The position numbers and the translations under genes were made by a program. This document shows positions 10,878 through 22,464 of a stretch of 64,000 nt of DNA, piece by piece. The first letter of the stretch is position 1, and every line of letters starts with the position of its first letter. Location of the stretch: the NCBI GenBank assembly GCA_963668585.1, contig OY764869.1:3348001-3412000 (forward strand). The letters are read 5' to 3'. Below the pieces are notes generated by a model. It did not search any database and was not told the DNA's origin. It saw only the letters and a list, made by a program, of their open reading frames with translations. Origin of the DNA: Bin87 sp963668585 (lineage in GTDB: Bacteria > Chloroflexota > Dehalococcoidia > Lucifugimonadales > UBA3495).

Positions 10878-11663
10878 ATGCAGGAAAACAAAGTCAAGCG
10901 CGCCCTGCGCGAGAACCGTCTCGCCCTGGGCACCTACGTCACCTTCGCCGACCCGCAGGTCGTTGAGATCATCGGGCTGGCCGGGTTTGACGCCGCCTTC
11001 ATCGACATGGAACACACCACCTTTGACTTGGGCCTCATCAGCCAGATGATCATGGCCGCGGAGTTGGTGGGCGTCACCTCCATGATCCGGATTCCTGGCA
11101 ACGATGAAAACCTGATTTTGAGGCTCCTCGACGCCGGCGCGCAGGGGATCATCATCCCCCACATCGACGGCGTGGAAGGCGCGCAGCGGGCGGTGGAAGC
11201 CGTGCGATACGCCCCGTTGGGACATCGCGGCGGCGCTGGCGGCACCAGGGCCGCCCGTTTCGGGACGGTGGGCTGGGACGAGCACACCCGCACGTCCAAC
11301 GATAATATCGTGCTGTCCGTCATGACAGAGGATGAAAAGGGTATTGGCGAGATCGCCCAAATCGCCCAACTGCCAGGCATCGACATCGTCGCCATCGGCC
11401 CTACCGATTTTTCCGAGTACATGGGCATCCGCGACCCGCAGAGTCCGGTGATACGGGCGAGGCTCGAGGAGTTGGCCGCTGAGGTCAAGGCGGCCGGCGG
11501 CGCCAAGTTGTCAATGCCGATGAATCATCCGGCTTTTCCTCTGTCCGCCAAAGAGCTTCAGGATATGGGTGTCGGCTACACTCACGTTGCCCCGCCGCCA
11601 ACGGCGCTGCTGCTGCGCTCACTCCAACAGCGCATCACCGACATCAAGGCCCAGATAGGCTAG
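10878..11663 (+). CDS. HpcH/HpaI family aldolase
   Basis: A 261-residue class II pyruvate-type aldolase of the HpcH/HpaI family, which cleave or form 4-hydroxy-2-oxo acids with a divalent metal. Visible signatures: FDAAFIDMEHTTFDL near residue 38, MIRIPGNDENLILRLLDAGAQGIIIPHI near 75-105 with the metal-binding region, and IDIVAIGPTDFSEYMG near 170. CAGGAG stands eight bases before the ATG. The substrate cannot be read from the sequence. A second member lies at 29929-30675; the two are only distantly similar. Confidence 0.88.
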   Translation: MQENKVKRALRENRLALGTYVTFADPQVVEIIGLAGFDAAFIDMEHTTFDLGLISQMIMAAELVGVTSMIRIPGNDENLILRLLDAGAQGIIIPHIDGVEGAQRAVEAVRYAPLGHRGGAGGTRAARFGTVGWDEHTRTSNDNIVLSVMTEDEKGIGEIAQIAQLPGIDIVAIGPTDFSEYMGIRDPQSPVIRARLEELAAEVKAAGGAKLSMPMNHPAFPLSAKELQDMGVGYTHVAPPPTALLLRSLQQRITDIKAQIG

Positions 11664-11683
11664 TTCCCGCGTGGAGTCTCGGG

Positions 11684-12403
11684 TTGGGCGCGGTGCGTAG
11701 CCACGTGGCGCAAACCGCAAGGACAGCGAGCCTGTTGGCAATCTTGCTGACGGCTTGTGCGCTGGCGGCCATAGCCTGCGGAGATCCTGCCGTGCCCACG
11801 GCGGAGCCTGCAGCAACGGCGATGGTGGCTCCAACGTCAACACCCACACCGCCAACGCCAACCGTTCCGCCTTCTCCCACCACCGCGCCGGTGACCGTTG
11901 TCCCTACGCCCACAACCGCTCCCACCGTCGTGCCGACCCCTACGCCGGCGGCGACCGCAGCTCCCGCGCCGACGCCCGCGCCAACACACACTCCCCTGCC
12001 TGATGAGCCACTGGTGCGCATCGGAGATACGGCCTATGCCGTTGACCTCGCGGTCACACCGGCAGAACGAACGCAGGGGCTGTCGGATCGCCCGTCCATG
12101 GACGACGACCGGGGGATGTTGTTCGTGTATGACGACGACGGCGCGAGGACTTTCTGGATGCCCGACATGCACTTCCCGCTGGACATGGTGTGGATACGCG
12201 CCGATTGCACTATCGCCGGCGTTACGGCGGACGTGCCGAATCCGCCGCTGGACACGCCGCGGGATCAACTGGAACTCTACCCCTCGTCAGGACTGGTGCG
12301 GTTCATCCTCGAACTCAACGCCGGACAGGCGGCCACCCACGGGATACATGCCGGCGACAAGGCCAGATTCGACGGCCACATCGCCGGCATGTGGGGCTGT
12401 TGA
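11684..12403 (+). CDS. DUF192 lipoprotein with Thr/Pro linker
   Basis: A 239-residue secreted protein. Residues 14-32 form a hydrophobic signal ending in the lipobox-like AIAC, so it is probably a lipoprotein. Residues 38-105 are a low-complexity linker of repeated PTxTP units. The C-terminal 130 residues match DUF192, with ERTQGLSDRPSM, GMLFVYDDDG, FWMPDMHFPLDMVWI and a final LELNAGQAATHGIHAGD. DUF192 proteins are small, usually secreted beta proteins of unknown role. The start is taken as the TTG; a GTG three codons later is possible. Confidence 0.85.
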   Translation: MGAVRSHVAQTARTASLLAILLTACALAAIACGDPAVPTAEPAATAMVAPTSTPTPPTPTVPPSPTTAPVTVVPTPTTAPTVVPTPTPAATAAPAPTPAPTHTPLPDEPLVRIGDTAYAVDLAVTPAERTQGLSDRPSMDDDRGMLFVYDDDGARTFWMPDMHFPLDMVWIRADCTIAGVTADVPNPPLDTPRDQLELYPSSGLVRFILELNAGQAATHGIHAGDKARFDGHIAGMWGC

Positions 12404-12462
12404 ACCCGTTTCCCAAGAGCACTGAGCAACCCAAGAATCAACAACGAAAGGAACATCAACAC

Positions 12463-13395
12463 ATGGAAATCCTAGTCTCCGGATCCCTGGCCATCGACCG
12501 TATCATGACGTTCCCCGGGCGTTTCGGCGATCACATCGTCCCCGAACGGCTCCACCAGATCAACCTGAGTTTCACCGTGGACGGCTTCAACGCCTATTTC
12601 GGCGGGACGGCCGGCAACATCGCGTACTCGCTGGCGATGCTGGGCCAGACGCCGCGTATCGTCGCCGCCATCGGGAACGACTACCGCGATTATTTCACCC
12701 GCCTGGACCGGAACGGTATCCCGACGGACGACATCAAGATCGTGGAGGAAGAGGCAACCGCCTCCGCCTTCATCGTGACTGACTTGTCCGACAACCAGAT
12801 CACAGGATTCAACCCGGGTGCTATGAAGCATGCGACGGGTTTCGATTTCAGCGCGGTTGACCCCTCTGACACCATCAACATCGTTAGCCCGGGCAACCTG
12901 ACCGATATGTCAAACTTCACCGCGGACGGAAAGGCAGCCGGCATCTACACCATCTTTGACCCCGGTCAGTCCCTTCCAGCCTGGGATGCTGAGGGGCTGA
13001 CCAAGTGCATCGGAAACAGCGACCTCCTCATCGCCAATGACTATGAGATGGCGTTGATCGTAGAACGCACAGGTCGCGACGAAGCCGGATTGCTGGAGTT
13101 GACCGGCGCCCTGGTCACGACGCTGGGCGAACAGGGCACCCGCATTTCCACCGGCGACGGCGGCGTGCAGGTACCATGCGTCCCCACCGACAACGTGGTA
13201 GATCCCACCGGAGCCGGAGACGCTTTCCGCGGTGGCCTGATCCTCGGGCTGATCCAGAAGGTGGGACTGGAGCGGGCGGCGCAAATGGGTTCGGCGTGCG
13301 CGCACTTCGTGATTCAACAACCCGGCACGCAGGAATACAGCTACACGGCAGACGAGTTGCAAGCGGCGCTGGACCGGACTTACGGCTCGCATTGA
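12463..13395 (+). CDS. PfkB-family carbohydrate/nucleoside kinase
   Basis: A 310-residue sugar kinase of the ribokinase/PfkB fold. N-terminal VSGSLAIDRIM, the substrate-side GGTAGNIAYSLAMLG near residue 48, and the C-terminal active-site motif DPTGAGDAFRGG near 247, with Asp as the general base, are all present. The overall pattern resembles nucleoside (adenosine) kinases of this family, but the substrate is not certain. The ATG at 12463 follows AAAGGA; the frame is open further upstream, where it overlaps the end of the DUF192 gene in another frame, so the longer version was not used. Confidence 0.88.
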   Translation: MEILVSGSLAIDRIMTFPGRFGDHIVPERLHQINLSFTVDGFNAYFGGTAGNIAYSLAMLGQTPRIVAAIGNDYRDYFTRLDRNGIPTDDIKIVEEEATASAFIVTDLSDNQITGFNPGAMKHATGFDFSAVDPSDTINIVSPGNLTDMSNFTADGKAAGIYTIFDPGQSLPAWDAEGLTKCIGNSDLLIANDYEMALIVERTGRDEAGLLELTGALVTTLGEQGTRISTGDGGVQVPCVPTDNVVDPTGAGDAFRGGLILGLIQKVGLERAAQMGSACAHFVIQQPGTQEYSYTADELQAALDRTYGSH

Positions 13396-13461
13396 CGAAC
13401 CTGACGGGCTGCGCTAGGCTTTCGGCAATCCAGCATCCGCGACCATTCGGAGCATCGATTT

Positions 13462-14016
13462 ATGACTCAACAAGCCCCGCCACCTGCGCTGACGCCTGAA
13501 GTACAGGCCATGATCGGCGTCAGCGGTGACATCGTTGAATCCTGGGGTGTCGTGGACGGCGAGTACATGCGCCGGTTCACGCAAGCCCTGATGGATCCAG
13601 ACCCGCGCTACTGGGACGACGACTTCGCAAAATCCACCCGCTACGGACAGTTGATCACGCCGCCCATAATGGTCAGTTACCTGGCCAGCCGCATCCGTCC
13701 CGACCAGGACGATCCCATCACGGCCGCGTTCGAGGAGAACCCCGAATCGGACGGCATCGGCTCCGTGGAGCGGCCCGGCGAACTGCCTCCGGTGCCCACC
13801 AACCTGGTGCGAGTGCTCAACGCCGGCAACGAACTGGAGCTGTACGCATACCCCAGCATCGGGGACACGATCTTCTTCCAGAACCGCTATTCTGACATCC
13901 GTGAACGGCTGGGGCGGGATGGCACGCCGTTCCTCATCATCACCCGGGAGACGCGGTACTGGAACCAGGATGACGTTACCCTTTGCATCACGCGCGCTTC
14001 CACCATCCGCCGCTGA
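13462..14016 (+). CDS. hotdog-fold (FAS1-like/MaoC-type) dehydratase subunit A
   Basis: A 184-residue protein. It resembles the N-terminal FAS1-like dehydratase half of (3R)-hydroxyacyl hydratases: VVDGEYMRRFTQALMDPDPRYWDD near residue 28, then YGQLITPPIMVSYL near 55. The gene is followed after 51 bases by a second hotdog protein, so the two probably form a heterodimeric hydratase for an acyl-CoA or acid substrate. The substrate is unknown; tyrosines and acids around the PDPRYW region are where related enzymes keep the catalytic Asp/His pair. Confidence 0.7.
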   Translation: MTQQAPPPALTPEVQAMIGVSGDIVESWGVVDGEYMRRFTQALMDPDPRYWDDDFAKSTRYGQLITPPIMVSYLASRIRPDQDDPITAAFEENPESDGIGSVERPGELPPVPTNLVRVLNAGNELELYAYPSIGDTIFFQNRYSDIRERLGRDGTPFLIITRETRYWNQDDVTLCITRASTIRR

Positions 14017-14067
14017 TGCGCATTTGGTCAATCATCGAGTGCTGATCAGGAACATCGGAGAGACGTT

Positions 14068-14628
14068 ATGACTACCCTGCTCGACGACCTCCTCAACATG
14101 GAACCCGAGGAGATCTGGCGGCTGAACGAACGGCCCGACGCTGACGGGCTACGCGACAAGCCCCAAATCTACTACGAGGATGTCAACGAAGGCGACGAAC
14201 TGCCCAAGTACATCTACAAGCCCACCCCGACGCACCTGTTCCGGTGGAGCGCGGCCATCGAAAACTTCCACCGGATCCATTACGATCTGGACTTTGGCCT
14301 GAACCACGACCGCAACCCCAGCATCCTGGTACACGGTTCCTGGAAGCAGAGCGTGGTCCCCCAGTACCTCAAAGACTGGACCTTGCCCAACGGGTGGCCG
14401 TGGAAGGCCCGTTTTGAGCACCGGGCAATGCTGGTTCCCGGCGACATTCTCATCATGTGGGGACGCGTCACCAGCAAGTACGAAAAGAGCCAGATGGGGT
14501 TGATCGAGGTTGAAATCGGCATGAAGACTCAGGACGGCATTGAGAGCATGCCCGGCACGGCAACGGTGGTGCTGCCTCTCAAGGATGGCCCGCCCATCCC
14601 TTACCCGTTTGTCCCGCCGGCCGATTAG
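14068..14628 (+). CDS. hotdog-fold MaoC-like dehydratase subunit B
   Basis: A 186-residue MaoC-like protein. The segment FHRIHYDLDFGLNHD followed by ILVHGSWKQSVVPQYL corresponds to the hydratase signature with the (D)xxxxH dyad and the following hydrophobic helix. It is the likely partner of the preceding hotdog gene; together they look like a split double-hotdog hydratase. CGGAGA precedes the ATG at a good distance. Confidence 0.75.
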   Translation: MTTLLDDLLNMEPEEIWRLNERPDADGLRDKPQIYYEDVNEGDELPKYIYKPTPTHLFRWSAAIENFHRIHYDLDFGLNHDRNPSILVHGSWKQSVVPQYLKDWTLPNGWPWKARFEHRAMLVPGDILIMWGRVTSKYEKSQMGLIEVEIGMKTQDGIESMPGTATVVLPLKDGPPIPYPFVPPAD

Positions 14629-14695
14629 CCGCACACCACCAGAGGAGCGAGAGGCTGCGGTTCAATACCGGTAGCCTCCACCGGAGATTGACACA

Positions 14696-14965
14696 ATGGC
14701 AAGATTCATCGCTGTCCACAATGTACCCGGCATCACCGAAGCGGACTTCCGGGACAAGTTGGACGCTGTCCGAAAGTGGCGGCCCGACCGGCGCACCACC
14801 ATAGTCAAGGTGTACGGAGATCTCGAAAACGGCAAGCTCATTTCTGAGTGCGAAGCCGTCGAGCAGTCTCACTTCGAGGATTGGCTCAACATGGTGGGCT
14901 GGCCCGCCGAGTCCATCAACAAGGTGGACATCGTCTGCCAGGTGGGCACCTTCTGGAAGTTGTGA
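14696..14965 (+). CDS. small DUF4242-like protein
   Basis: An 89-residue protein beginning MARFIAVHNVPGITEADF, with alternating beta/alpha character and a central Cys (ISECEAV). This resembles small ferredoxin-like DUF4242 proteins, but the match is by eye and weak. CGGAGAT lies nine bases before the ATG. It is the third gene of the unit with the two hotdog proteins and precedes a hairpin, so it may belong to the same pathway. Confidence 0.55.
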   Translation: MARFIAVHNVPGITEADFRDKLDAVRKWRPDRRTTIVKVYGDLENGKLISECEAVEQSHFEDWLNMVGWPAESINKVDIVCQVGTFWKL

Positions 14966-14996
14966 CCCACCACTCACGACGACTGGCTTCGGGACC

Positions 14997-15018
14997 GGGG
15001 CGGCCGCAAGGCTGCCCC
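14997..15018 (+). terminator. stem-loop terminator candidate
   Basis: A 9-bp stem (GGGGCGGCC/GGCTGCCCC, one G-U) closed by a GCAA tetraloop, followed by TATTCATT rather than a clean T run. It lies between the plus-strand hotdog operon and the converging minus-strand YihY gene. Confidence 0.5.
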
Positions 15019-15052
15019 TATTCATTGACCGCGCCCACCCGCGAAGGGCTCG

Positions 15053-16021
15053 CTATTTCAGGAACCAGCCAGGGCCGGGAGTCGGCCCGTCTCCGTCATA
15101 CACATTCTGACCGTAGGCTGCAAAAGCCGCGCCCGAGGCCAGCGTCACCGCGGACGCGAACAGCCAGACCAGAATGATCAGCACCGTGGCCAGCGGCCCG
15201 TACAAAAGGTGAGACGGCGCAAGATAGGAGATAAAAATCGCCACCGAAATGTTGACCAACTGCAAAGCCACGCCGGCCACCAACGCTCCCATCGCGGCCC
15301 ACCGCCATCGCACCGGACGCTCCGGGATGTAACGATACACCATCAGGAAAGCAGCGCCAGCCAGGAGTCCGGCCAGCACGTTGGACCAGCCGGGAGCAAT
15401 TTCGGTCGGCAGCGAGTGAGGGAATCCGGCGAGGTTGAACTCCCGAACCGCCAGGGGTGCAACGTCCTGGGACATCACGTAGGTCAGCACGCTCGACGCG
15501 AACAGCACCACAGCATTCGCGGTCATCAGCATAAACTGCCGCATCTTTCCCAGGATGCCTACCTGCGCCGGTTCAATTCCCCACATCCGGTTGACCACCA
15601 CGCCCACAGCTCCAAACAGCTTGTAGGAACCCCAGCCCAGTCCCAGCAGGGCGAACAGCCCCGTGATGCCGGCAGCCCTGGTGTCTCCCGTTATCACGAG
15701 GCCCGCCAGGTCCACGTTGGGGGGCAACACCCCGCCCGTAATCAACGCATACCAGTCCCGGGTTCTGTCTTCGCCCAGCGCAATCCCCAGCAGTTGAAAA
15801 ATGGCGACGGAAATCGGCACCAGGGCAACCATCCCGTAATAGGCGACGCCTGCGATCAATTGTTGCGCATCGTTTCGCGTAACCGCCGCCAGCACCGCCA
15901 GAGTAACCCTCACGGGACGCCACCTCGCGGCCGAGTATTCCAACCGACGGTTGAGCCGCAGCAACCACGAGATCCCGCTGACCCATGCCGTGAGCCTGTC
16001 GGTAACCCGGTCCAGCATCAT
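15053..16021 (-). CDS. YihY/BrkB family inner-membrane protein
   Basis: A 322-residue integral membrane protein with six hydrophobic segments. The family signature AGVAYYGMVALVPISVAIFQLLG lies near residue 58 and GPLATVLIILVWLFASAVTLASGAAFAAY at the end. The family was once called ribonuclease BN; its members have no proven enzyme activity. The start is the tandem ATG at 16021; its second codon overlaps the stop of the signal peptidase gene, which suggests translational coupling. The longer frame upstream lies inside that gene and was rejected. Confidence 0.85.
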   Translation of the reverse strand: MMLDRVTDRLTAWVSGISWLLRLNRRLEYSAARWRPVRVTLAVLAAVTRNDAQQLIAGVAYYGMVALVPISVAIFQLLGIALGEDRTRDWYALITGGVLPPNVDLAGLVITGDTRAAGITGLFALLGLGWGSYKLFGAVGVVVNRMWGIEPAQVGILGKMRQFMLMTANAVVLFASSVLTYVMSQDVAPLAVREFNLAGFPHSLPTEIAPGWSNVLAGLLAGAAFLMVYRYIPERPVRWRWAAMGALVAGVALQLVNISVAIFISYLAPSHLLYGPLATVLIILVWLFASAVTLASGAAFAAYGQNVYDGDGPTPGPGWFLK

Positions 16022-16524
16022 CGCGCCCCGCCCTGCTGCGATGCCCCGACGCCTCGCGCTGGCCACCGCGCCCATACCTTCCCGATAATGGCGCGGGACG
16101 AAACCGGACCATACCGCCGACTGTCTCCGCTGTTGGCGCGGTTGTCTCCCATCAGGAAATATTCGTCGTCGCCGCACAGCCAGTCCAGCGGCCGCTCCCG
16201 CCGGGACGTTTCTCCGTGGCGGTATGGCTCCGGCAAGGTTTCGTCATCAATTGACACGTCGCCTCCGGCCCTAATCCCCACCAACTCTCCGGGTAGACCA
16301 ACCACACGTTTCACGACAAAGTCTCCCTCCGACAATGGCGGCCGCGCCACCACCACCGCGCCCCGGGCAAATGCGCCGCCGCACCAGGACCGTGGGAATA
16401 CATGAACCCAATCCCCGTGTTGCAGCCCCGGCGTCATGCTGTCACCGCTGACACGGAAGTGGGAACGGATAAGGAAAACGGGTGCGCCGGTGATGAGCCC
16501 GGCGGCGGAACGGAACAAACCCAT
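16018..16524 (-). CDS. S26-family signal peptidase
   Basis: A 168-residue peptidase of the type I signal peptidase clan. The catalytic Ser motif SGDSMTPGL is near residue 26, the catalytic Lys in VVKRVVGLPGE near 73, and the family box GDNRANSGDSRRYGPV near 125. It is shorter than typical LepB and has only one weak hydrophobic stretch before the Ser, so its membrane anchoring is unclear. It may process a restricted set of exported proteins. It lies 9 bases from pheA and overlaps the YihY gene. Confidence 0.88.
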   Translation of the reverse strand: MGLFRSAAGLITGAPVFLIRSHFRVSGDSMTPGLQHGDWVHVFPRSWCGGAFARGAVVVARPPLSEGDFVVKRVVGLPGELVGIRAGGDVSIDDETLPEPYRHGETSRRERPLDWLCGDDEYFLMGDNRANSGDSRRYGPVSSRAIIGKVWARWPARGVGASQQGGAR

Positions 16525-16533
16525 ACCGGGGTG

Positions 16534-17370
16534 TCAACCCACGGTGGGTTCCCAGCAAGGATATGAGCCCAGGATCTTGAACACCTCGGCATATTCGCGA
16601 AGGCCATTGAGGGCGTCAGAGACCTGCGGCTCTTCGCGGTGGCCTTCACAGTCAATCAGGAAAATGTACCTTCCCAGCTCCTGTTTGGTCGGCCTGCTTT
16701 CAATCTTCACCAGGTTGATGTTGCGCTCGGCAAATTCGCCGATGGCCTGGTACAGGTTGCCCGGCCGATCCACCGCGAAAGCAAAGCAGATCGAAGTCCG
16801 ATCATGGCCCGTTGGGGGATGGTCGTCGTGCGCCAGCGCGACAAAACGAGTCTGGTTGGCGGAGTTGTCCTGGATGCTTTGCGCCAGAATCTGCACGTCG
16901 TAAATCTCGGTCGCCCGTTGCGGGCATATCGCCGCCGCCGGCGCCCTGCTGGCCTGCATATCGATCACCGCCGCCACCGTGCTCAACGAGGCTTCGCGCA
17001 CCACGTTGGGGAAATGGGATCCCAGGTACGCCCGGCACTGCGCCAACGCCTGGGGATGGGAGTAAATCACCTCGACCGACTCGGCGGAAACTCCGGGCGG
17101 CGCGACCAGGTAATGGTCAATGGGAATCACCACCTCGTTTCGGATTGACAGCGCCGACTGGGCAATCAGGAGATCCAGGGTGAACGTCACCGAACCTTCC
17201 AGGCTGTTTTCGATGGGCACGACGCCGGAATCAAGTTCGTCAGCAGCGACCGCAGCGCCCACCGCGCTGATGGTTGGGTAGGGCTGGAGTTCCGCGTCGG
17301 GCGCGTAAAGCAGCGCGGCCTGCTCCGTGTACGTGCCGGCCGGGCCGAGGTAACCGATTCGGTCAGTCAT
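16534..17370 (-). CDS. pheA: prephenate dehydratase
   Basis: At 278 residues this is a stand-alone prephenate dehydratase, which makes phenylpyruvate for phenylalanine synthesis. The start GYLGPAGTYTEQAAL, PIENSLEGSVTFTLD near residue 65 and the catalytic NQTRFVAL near 165 are all standard. The C-terminal ACT domain, which binds Phe for feedback control, contains ESRPTKQELGRYIFLID. ATG at 17370 is preferred over the TTG one codon earlier. Confidence 0.95.
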   Translation of the reverse strand: MTDRIGYLGPAGTYTEQAALLYAPDAELQPYPTISAVGAAVAADELDSGVVPIENSLEGSVTFTLDLLIAQSALSIRNEVVIPIDHYLVAPPGVSAESVEVIYSHPQALAQCRAYLGSHFPNVVREASLSTVAAVIDMQASRAPAAAICPQRATEIYDVQILAQSIQDNSANQTRFVALAHDDHPPTGHDRTSICFAFAVDRPGNLYQAIGEFAERNINLVKIESRPTKQELGRYIFLIDCEGHREEPQVSDALNGLREYAEVFKILGSYPCWEPTVG

Positions 17371-17403
17371 CAATGTTCACCGCAGACGAAACCGTTGGTT
17401 CGC

Positions 17404-18063
17404 TCATCTTTCGAATGTCCGGGCGATCTGCTCGTGGCTGCCGACGACAATCAGAATGTCGCCGTCGCCTATCGTCTCGTCGGCATCCGGATTCATTATA
17501 TATTCGTGGCCGCGCTGCAATACCATTGCCCTGACCCGGTTGTGATTGTTGTCACCATCCAGTCCCACCTCCCTGAGGCGGCGACCGCGCATATGCTCCG
17601 GCGGCCGAAGCTTGTGCATTCCGTCGGTATCGGTGATGCCGATGTATTCGATGGAGTTGGGCGTCAGGTCCAAAGTTGCCGCGCGGACTGCAGCCTCCTC
17701 CTCCGGGAATATCACCTTGTCCGCGCCGACGCGGTGCAGGATCTCCGCATGTCGTGTGTCGGTGGCGCGAGCAATGACAAACGGGAGGCCCATGGTTTTC
17801 AACAGCATCGTGGTGATTATGCTCGATTCCACCTGGCTGCCCAATGCGACAACCGCCACGTCCATATCCGGCACGCCAAGATCTCGCAACGCCACCTCGC
17901 TGGTCGCATCCGCCTCAACGGCATAGGTCACCCTGCCCAGCATGGCCTGCACCCGCTGGTCATTCTGGTCGATCGCCAGCACTTCATGCTCACTCTGGAA
18001 AAGCGTGGTGGCCAGTTTAGAGCCGAACCGGCCCAGGCCGATAACACAAACTTGATTCGACAT
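17404..18063 (-). CDS. trkA: Trk/Ktr potassium uptake regulatory subunit (RCK protein)
   Basis: A 219-residue cytoplasmic RCK protein. The Rossmann nucleotide-binding motif VIGLGRFGSKLA is at the start, with the acidic end of strand two in LAIDQND, followed by an RCK-C domain (about 135-215). It gates the TrkH/KtrB channel encoded immediately upstream. The ATG at 18063 starts six bases past the trkH stop; a TTG three codons earlier would overlap that stop and is also possible. Confidence 0.9.
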   Translation of the reverse strand: MSNQVCVIGLGRFGSKLATTLFQSEHEVLAIDQNDQRVQAMLGRVTYAVEADATSEVALRDLGVPDMDVAVVALGSQVESSIITTMLLKTMGLPFVIARATDTRHAEILHRVGADKVIFPEEEAAVRAATLDLTPNSIEYIGITDTDGMHKLRPPEHMRGRRLREVGLDGDNNHNRVRAMVLQRGHEYIMNPDADETIGDGDILIVVGSHEQIARTFER

Positions 18064-18068
18064 GATGC

Positions 18069-19544
18069 TCAACCAATTCTAACGGGTTCTTCGGGATAAC
18101 GGTAGGATGCTTCTTCTCTCGGCGCCAACAGCATCACCAGCGTGAGCGGGCCAATGCGGCCGGCGAGCATGGTGATCATGAAGATTATAGACCCGGCGAG
18201 GCTCAGGTCTGCGGACGCTCCGGAGGACATTCCGTTGGTTCCGAAGGCCGACACGGCTTCAAACATCAGTTTCTCGAAGTTGATATGCGGGTCAGTATAG
18301 GTCAACACCGGAACCACCAGGCCCAGGTACGCTATGCTCAGCATAGCCACCATCAAGGCCCGCGACACCAGCGTGGGCCCAATCTCCCGACGGAATATCT
18401 CGGTTCGCGGATGCCGCAACGCCGCCGAGCGGGCGGCTGCCATCAGCACCGCCACGGTGTTGACCTTGATGCCTCCCGCCACCGAGGCCGTTGACCCGCC
18501 CACAAACATGAGGCCGCCATACATCAGCAGCGTAAAGTCCTTGACCTCGCTCCAGTCCAAAGCCGCGAAACCGGCGGTGCGACCGCTGGCTCCATGGAAA
18601 ACCGACGATCCGATTTTACCCAGCAATGAATGTCCGGAGAGGACACCATCCCACTCCGCAAACATGAAGGCGCCGCCGCTGAAGAGGTACAACGTCAACG
18701 TCAATAGCAGGACCAATTTTGTGTCCAGCGTAAACCGCGAAAAGTTGAACAGGAACAGTCCGCTGAGCCTGCGCCGGGAAAACGAAGGACTCCAGTTGCG
18801 GCGCATGTCCACCATCAGGGGCCAACCCAGCGCCCCCAGTATTATCATCGGCGTGATCGCCCCTGCCAGGTATGGATACGCTCCCAGGGTATCCAGGTTG
18901 TTGCCGGTGGTGGCGTTGGGCAGAATCGAAAGACCGGCGTTGTTGAAAGCAGAGACGGACAGGAAAAGGGACTGCCAGGCGGCTTCCGCCATCGAAAAAT
19001 CCGCCACCGTCCGCATCTGGTAATAGATGATTGCGGCGCCCAGCAAATACCCCAGCATGAAGGCGATGACGATGTTGCGAGCGACGCGCGCCACGTTGGA
19101 GGTGTGGCCAGATCCGACAGTGTCCCGGTACACCTCCTCTTCCAGAACCGTGGTGCGGCGACCGAAGAACACCAGCACGGTGGCCGCTGTCATGAACTCC
19201 AATCCGCCAACCAGCATGAGGAAAAACAGCACCACCTGACCAAATGGAGACCAGAAAGTCTGGGTATCCACCTGAGTCAGGCCGGTCACTGTGGACGCAG
19301 AGATGGCCGTGAAAAAGGCGACCTTTACGCCCGCTCCTTCGTCGCCGTTGGCCGCAAAGGGCAGCGAGAGCAGTACCCCGCCCGTGATGTTGAGCAACAG
19401 GAAGACGCCGAGCAGTATCGCTGGAGCAGACGACCAACGTCGGGGCGGCGATCTCCGGCGTATCGACACGCGAACCGGCGCCGCCCTGCGCCAGTGCGAT
19501 GTCGGGGGTGCCGGCTCGTTTGCGCGGTCGTTGGGTTCGTTCAC
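18069..19544 (-). CDS. trkH: TrkH/KtrB family potassium transporter
   Basis: A 491-residue membrane protein with repeated membrane-pore-membrane units. Signatures include STVTGLTQVDTQTFWS (first pore loop), FNNAGLSILPN (second), FHGASGRTAGFAALDW (third) and AFGTNGMSSG (fourth); each ends in a conserved selectivity-filter Gly. The N-terminus is an extended Arg/Pro-rich cytoplasmic stretch (about 35 residues). It forms a K+ uptake system with the RCK protein downstream. GTG start with a weak RBS, so the start may be a little later. Confidence 0.92.
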   Translation of the reverse strand: MNEPNDRANEPAPPTSHWRRAAPVRVSIRRRSPPRRWSSAPAILLGVFLLLNITGGVLLSLPFAANGDEGAGVKVAFFTAISASTVTGLTQVDTQTFWSPFGQVVLFFLMLVGGLEFMTAATVLVFFGRRTTVLEEEVYRDTVGSGHTSNVARVARNIVIAFMLGYLLGAAIIYYQMRTVADFSMAEAAWQSLFLSVSAFNNAGLSILPNATTGNNLDTLGAYPYLAGAITPMIILGALGWPLMVDMRRNWSPSFSRRRLSGLFLFNFSRFTLDTKLVLLLTLTLYLFSGGAFMFAEWDGVLSGHSLLGKIGSSVFHGASGRTAGFAALDWSEVKDFTLLMYGGLMFVGGSTASVAGGIKVNTVAVLMAAARSAALRHPRTEIFRREIGPTLVSRALMVAMLSIAYLGLVVPVLTYTDPHINFEKLMFEAVSAFGTNGMSSGASADLSLAGSIIFMITMLAGRIGPLTLVMLLAPREEASYRYPEEPVRIG

Positions 19545-19691
19545 TGCGTGTGTGTCAGGCGACGGTTGGCAGGTTGGGAATTGGCGGACCGTCTGTCTCG
19601 TTATGTGGGTCAGCGCTATTATCGGCGGGAGAGGAAATATGTCAATCGCGAAGGTGTATCGGTCAGGAACTTTCGTTGATCGATAATAGTT

Positions 19692-19806
19692 GAGGTAGTC
19701 CCCTCATCCTGAACAGGTCGAAGGACGAGAGAACGGTAAGCAGGGAATCGTTCCGGCAGCAGCAACTGCGTTTTGCCAGGAAAATCGAAAAGCCCTGGGT
19801 ATCGGT
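19692..19806. repeat. dispersed intergenic repeat, copy A
   Basis: This segment (from GAGGTAGTCCCCTCATC to CCCTGGGTATCGG) shares long matching blocks with 51541-51660, for example GCAGGGAA, TTTTGCCAGGA and AATCGAA. Read on the minus strand both copies give a similar short peptide, but the frames differ at the ends, so I treat this as a non-coding dispersed repeat rather than a gene. It fills most of the gap between trkH and leuS; the remaining bases of the 19545-19967 gap show a TATACT box at about 19880 and nothing else I can name. Confidence 0.65.
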
Positions 19807-19967
19807 CGGGCACGGAAGCGACACGTTGACGTCACCGGCGGACCGGCCGTCATGTCCCCGCCGGCGTAACCGCGCCGGTGTTATACTGTCTGGCGAGCAC
19901 AGCCGCCGCCGCGCGTGTGCTATATTGCGCGATGAAGCAAACATCGCAGCATGAGGGATCCCTTCAG

Positions 19968-22448
<2,481 letters not shown>

Positions 22449-22464
22449 CGAGGGCTGGCGCAGA

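Noticed and set aside
15209..16405. A 398-residue open frame opposite the YihY and signal peptidase genes
   Set aside because: His/Gln/Arg-rich shadow translation, no domain, covers two genes with clear family signatures.
19619..19813. A short minus-strand peptide gene in repeat copy A
   Set aside because: A similar peptide in copy B reflects the repeated DNA; no RBS, and the ends are not conserved.
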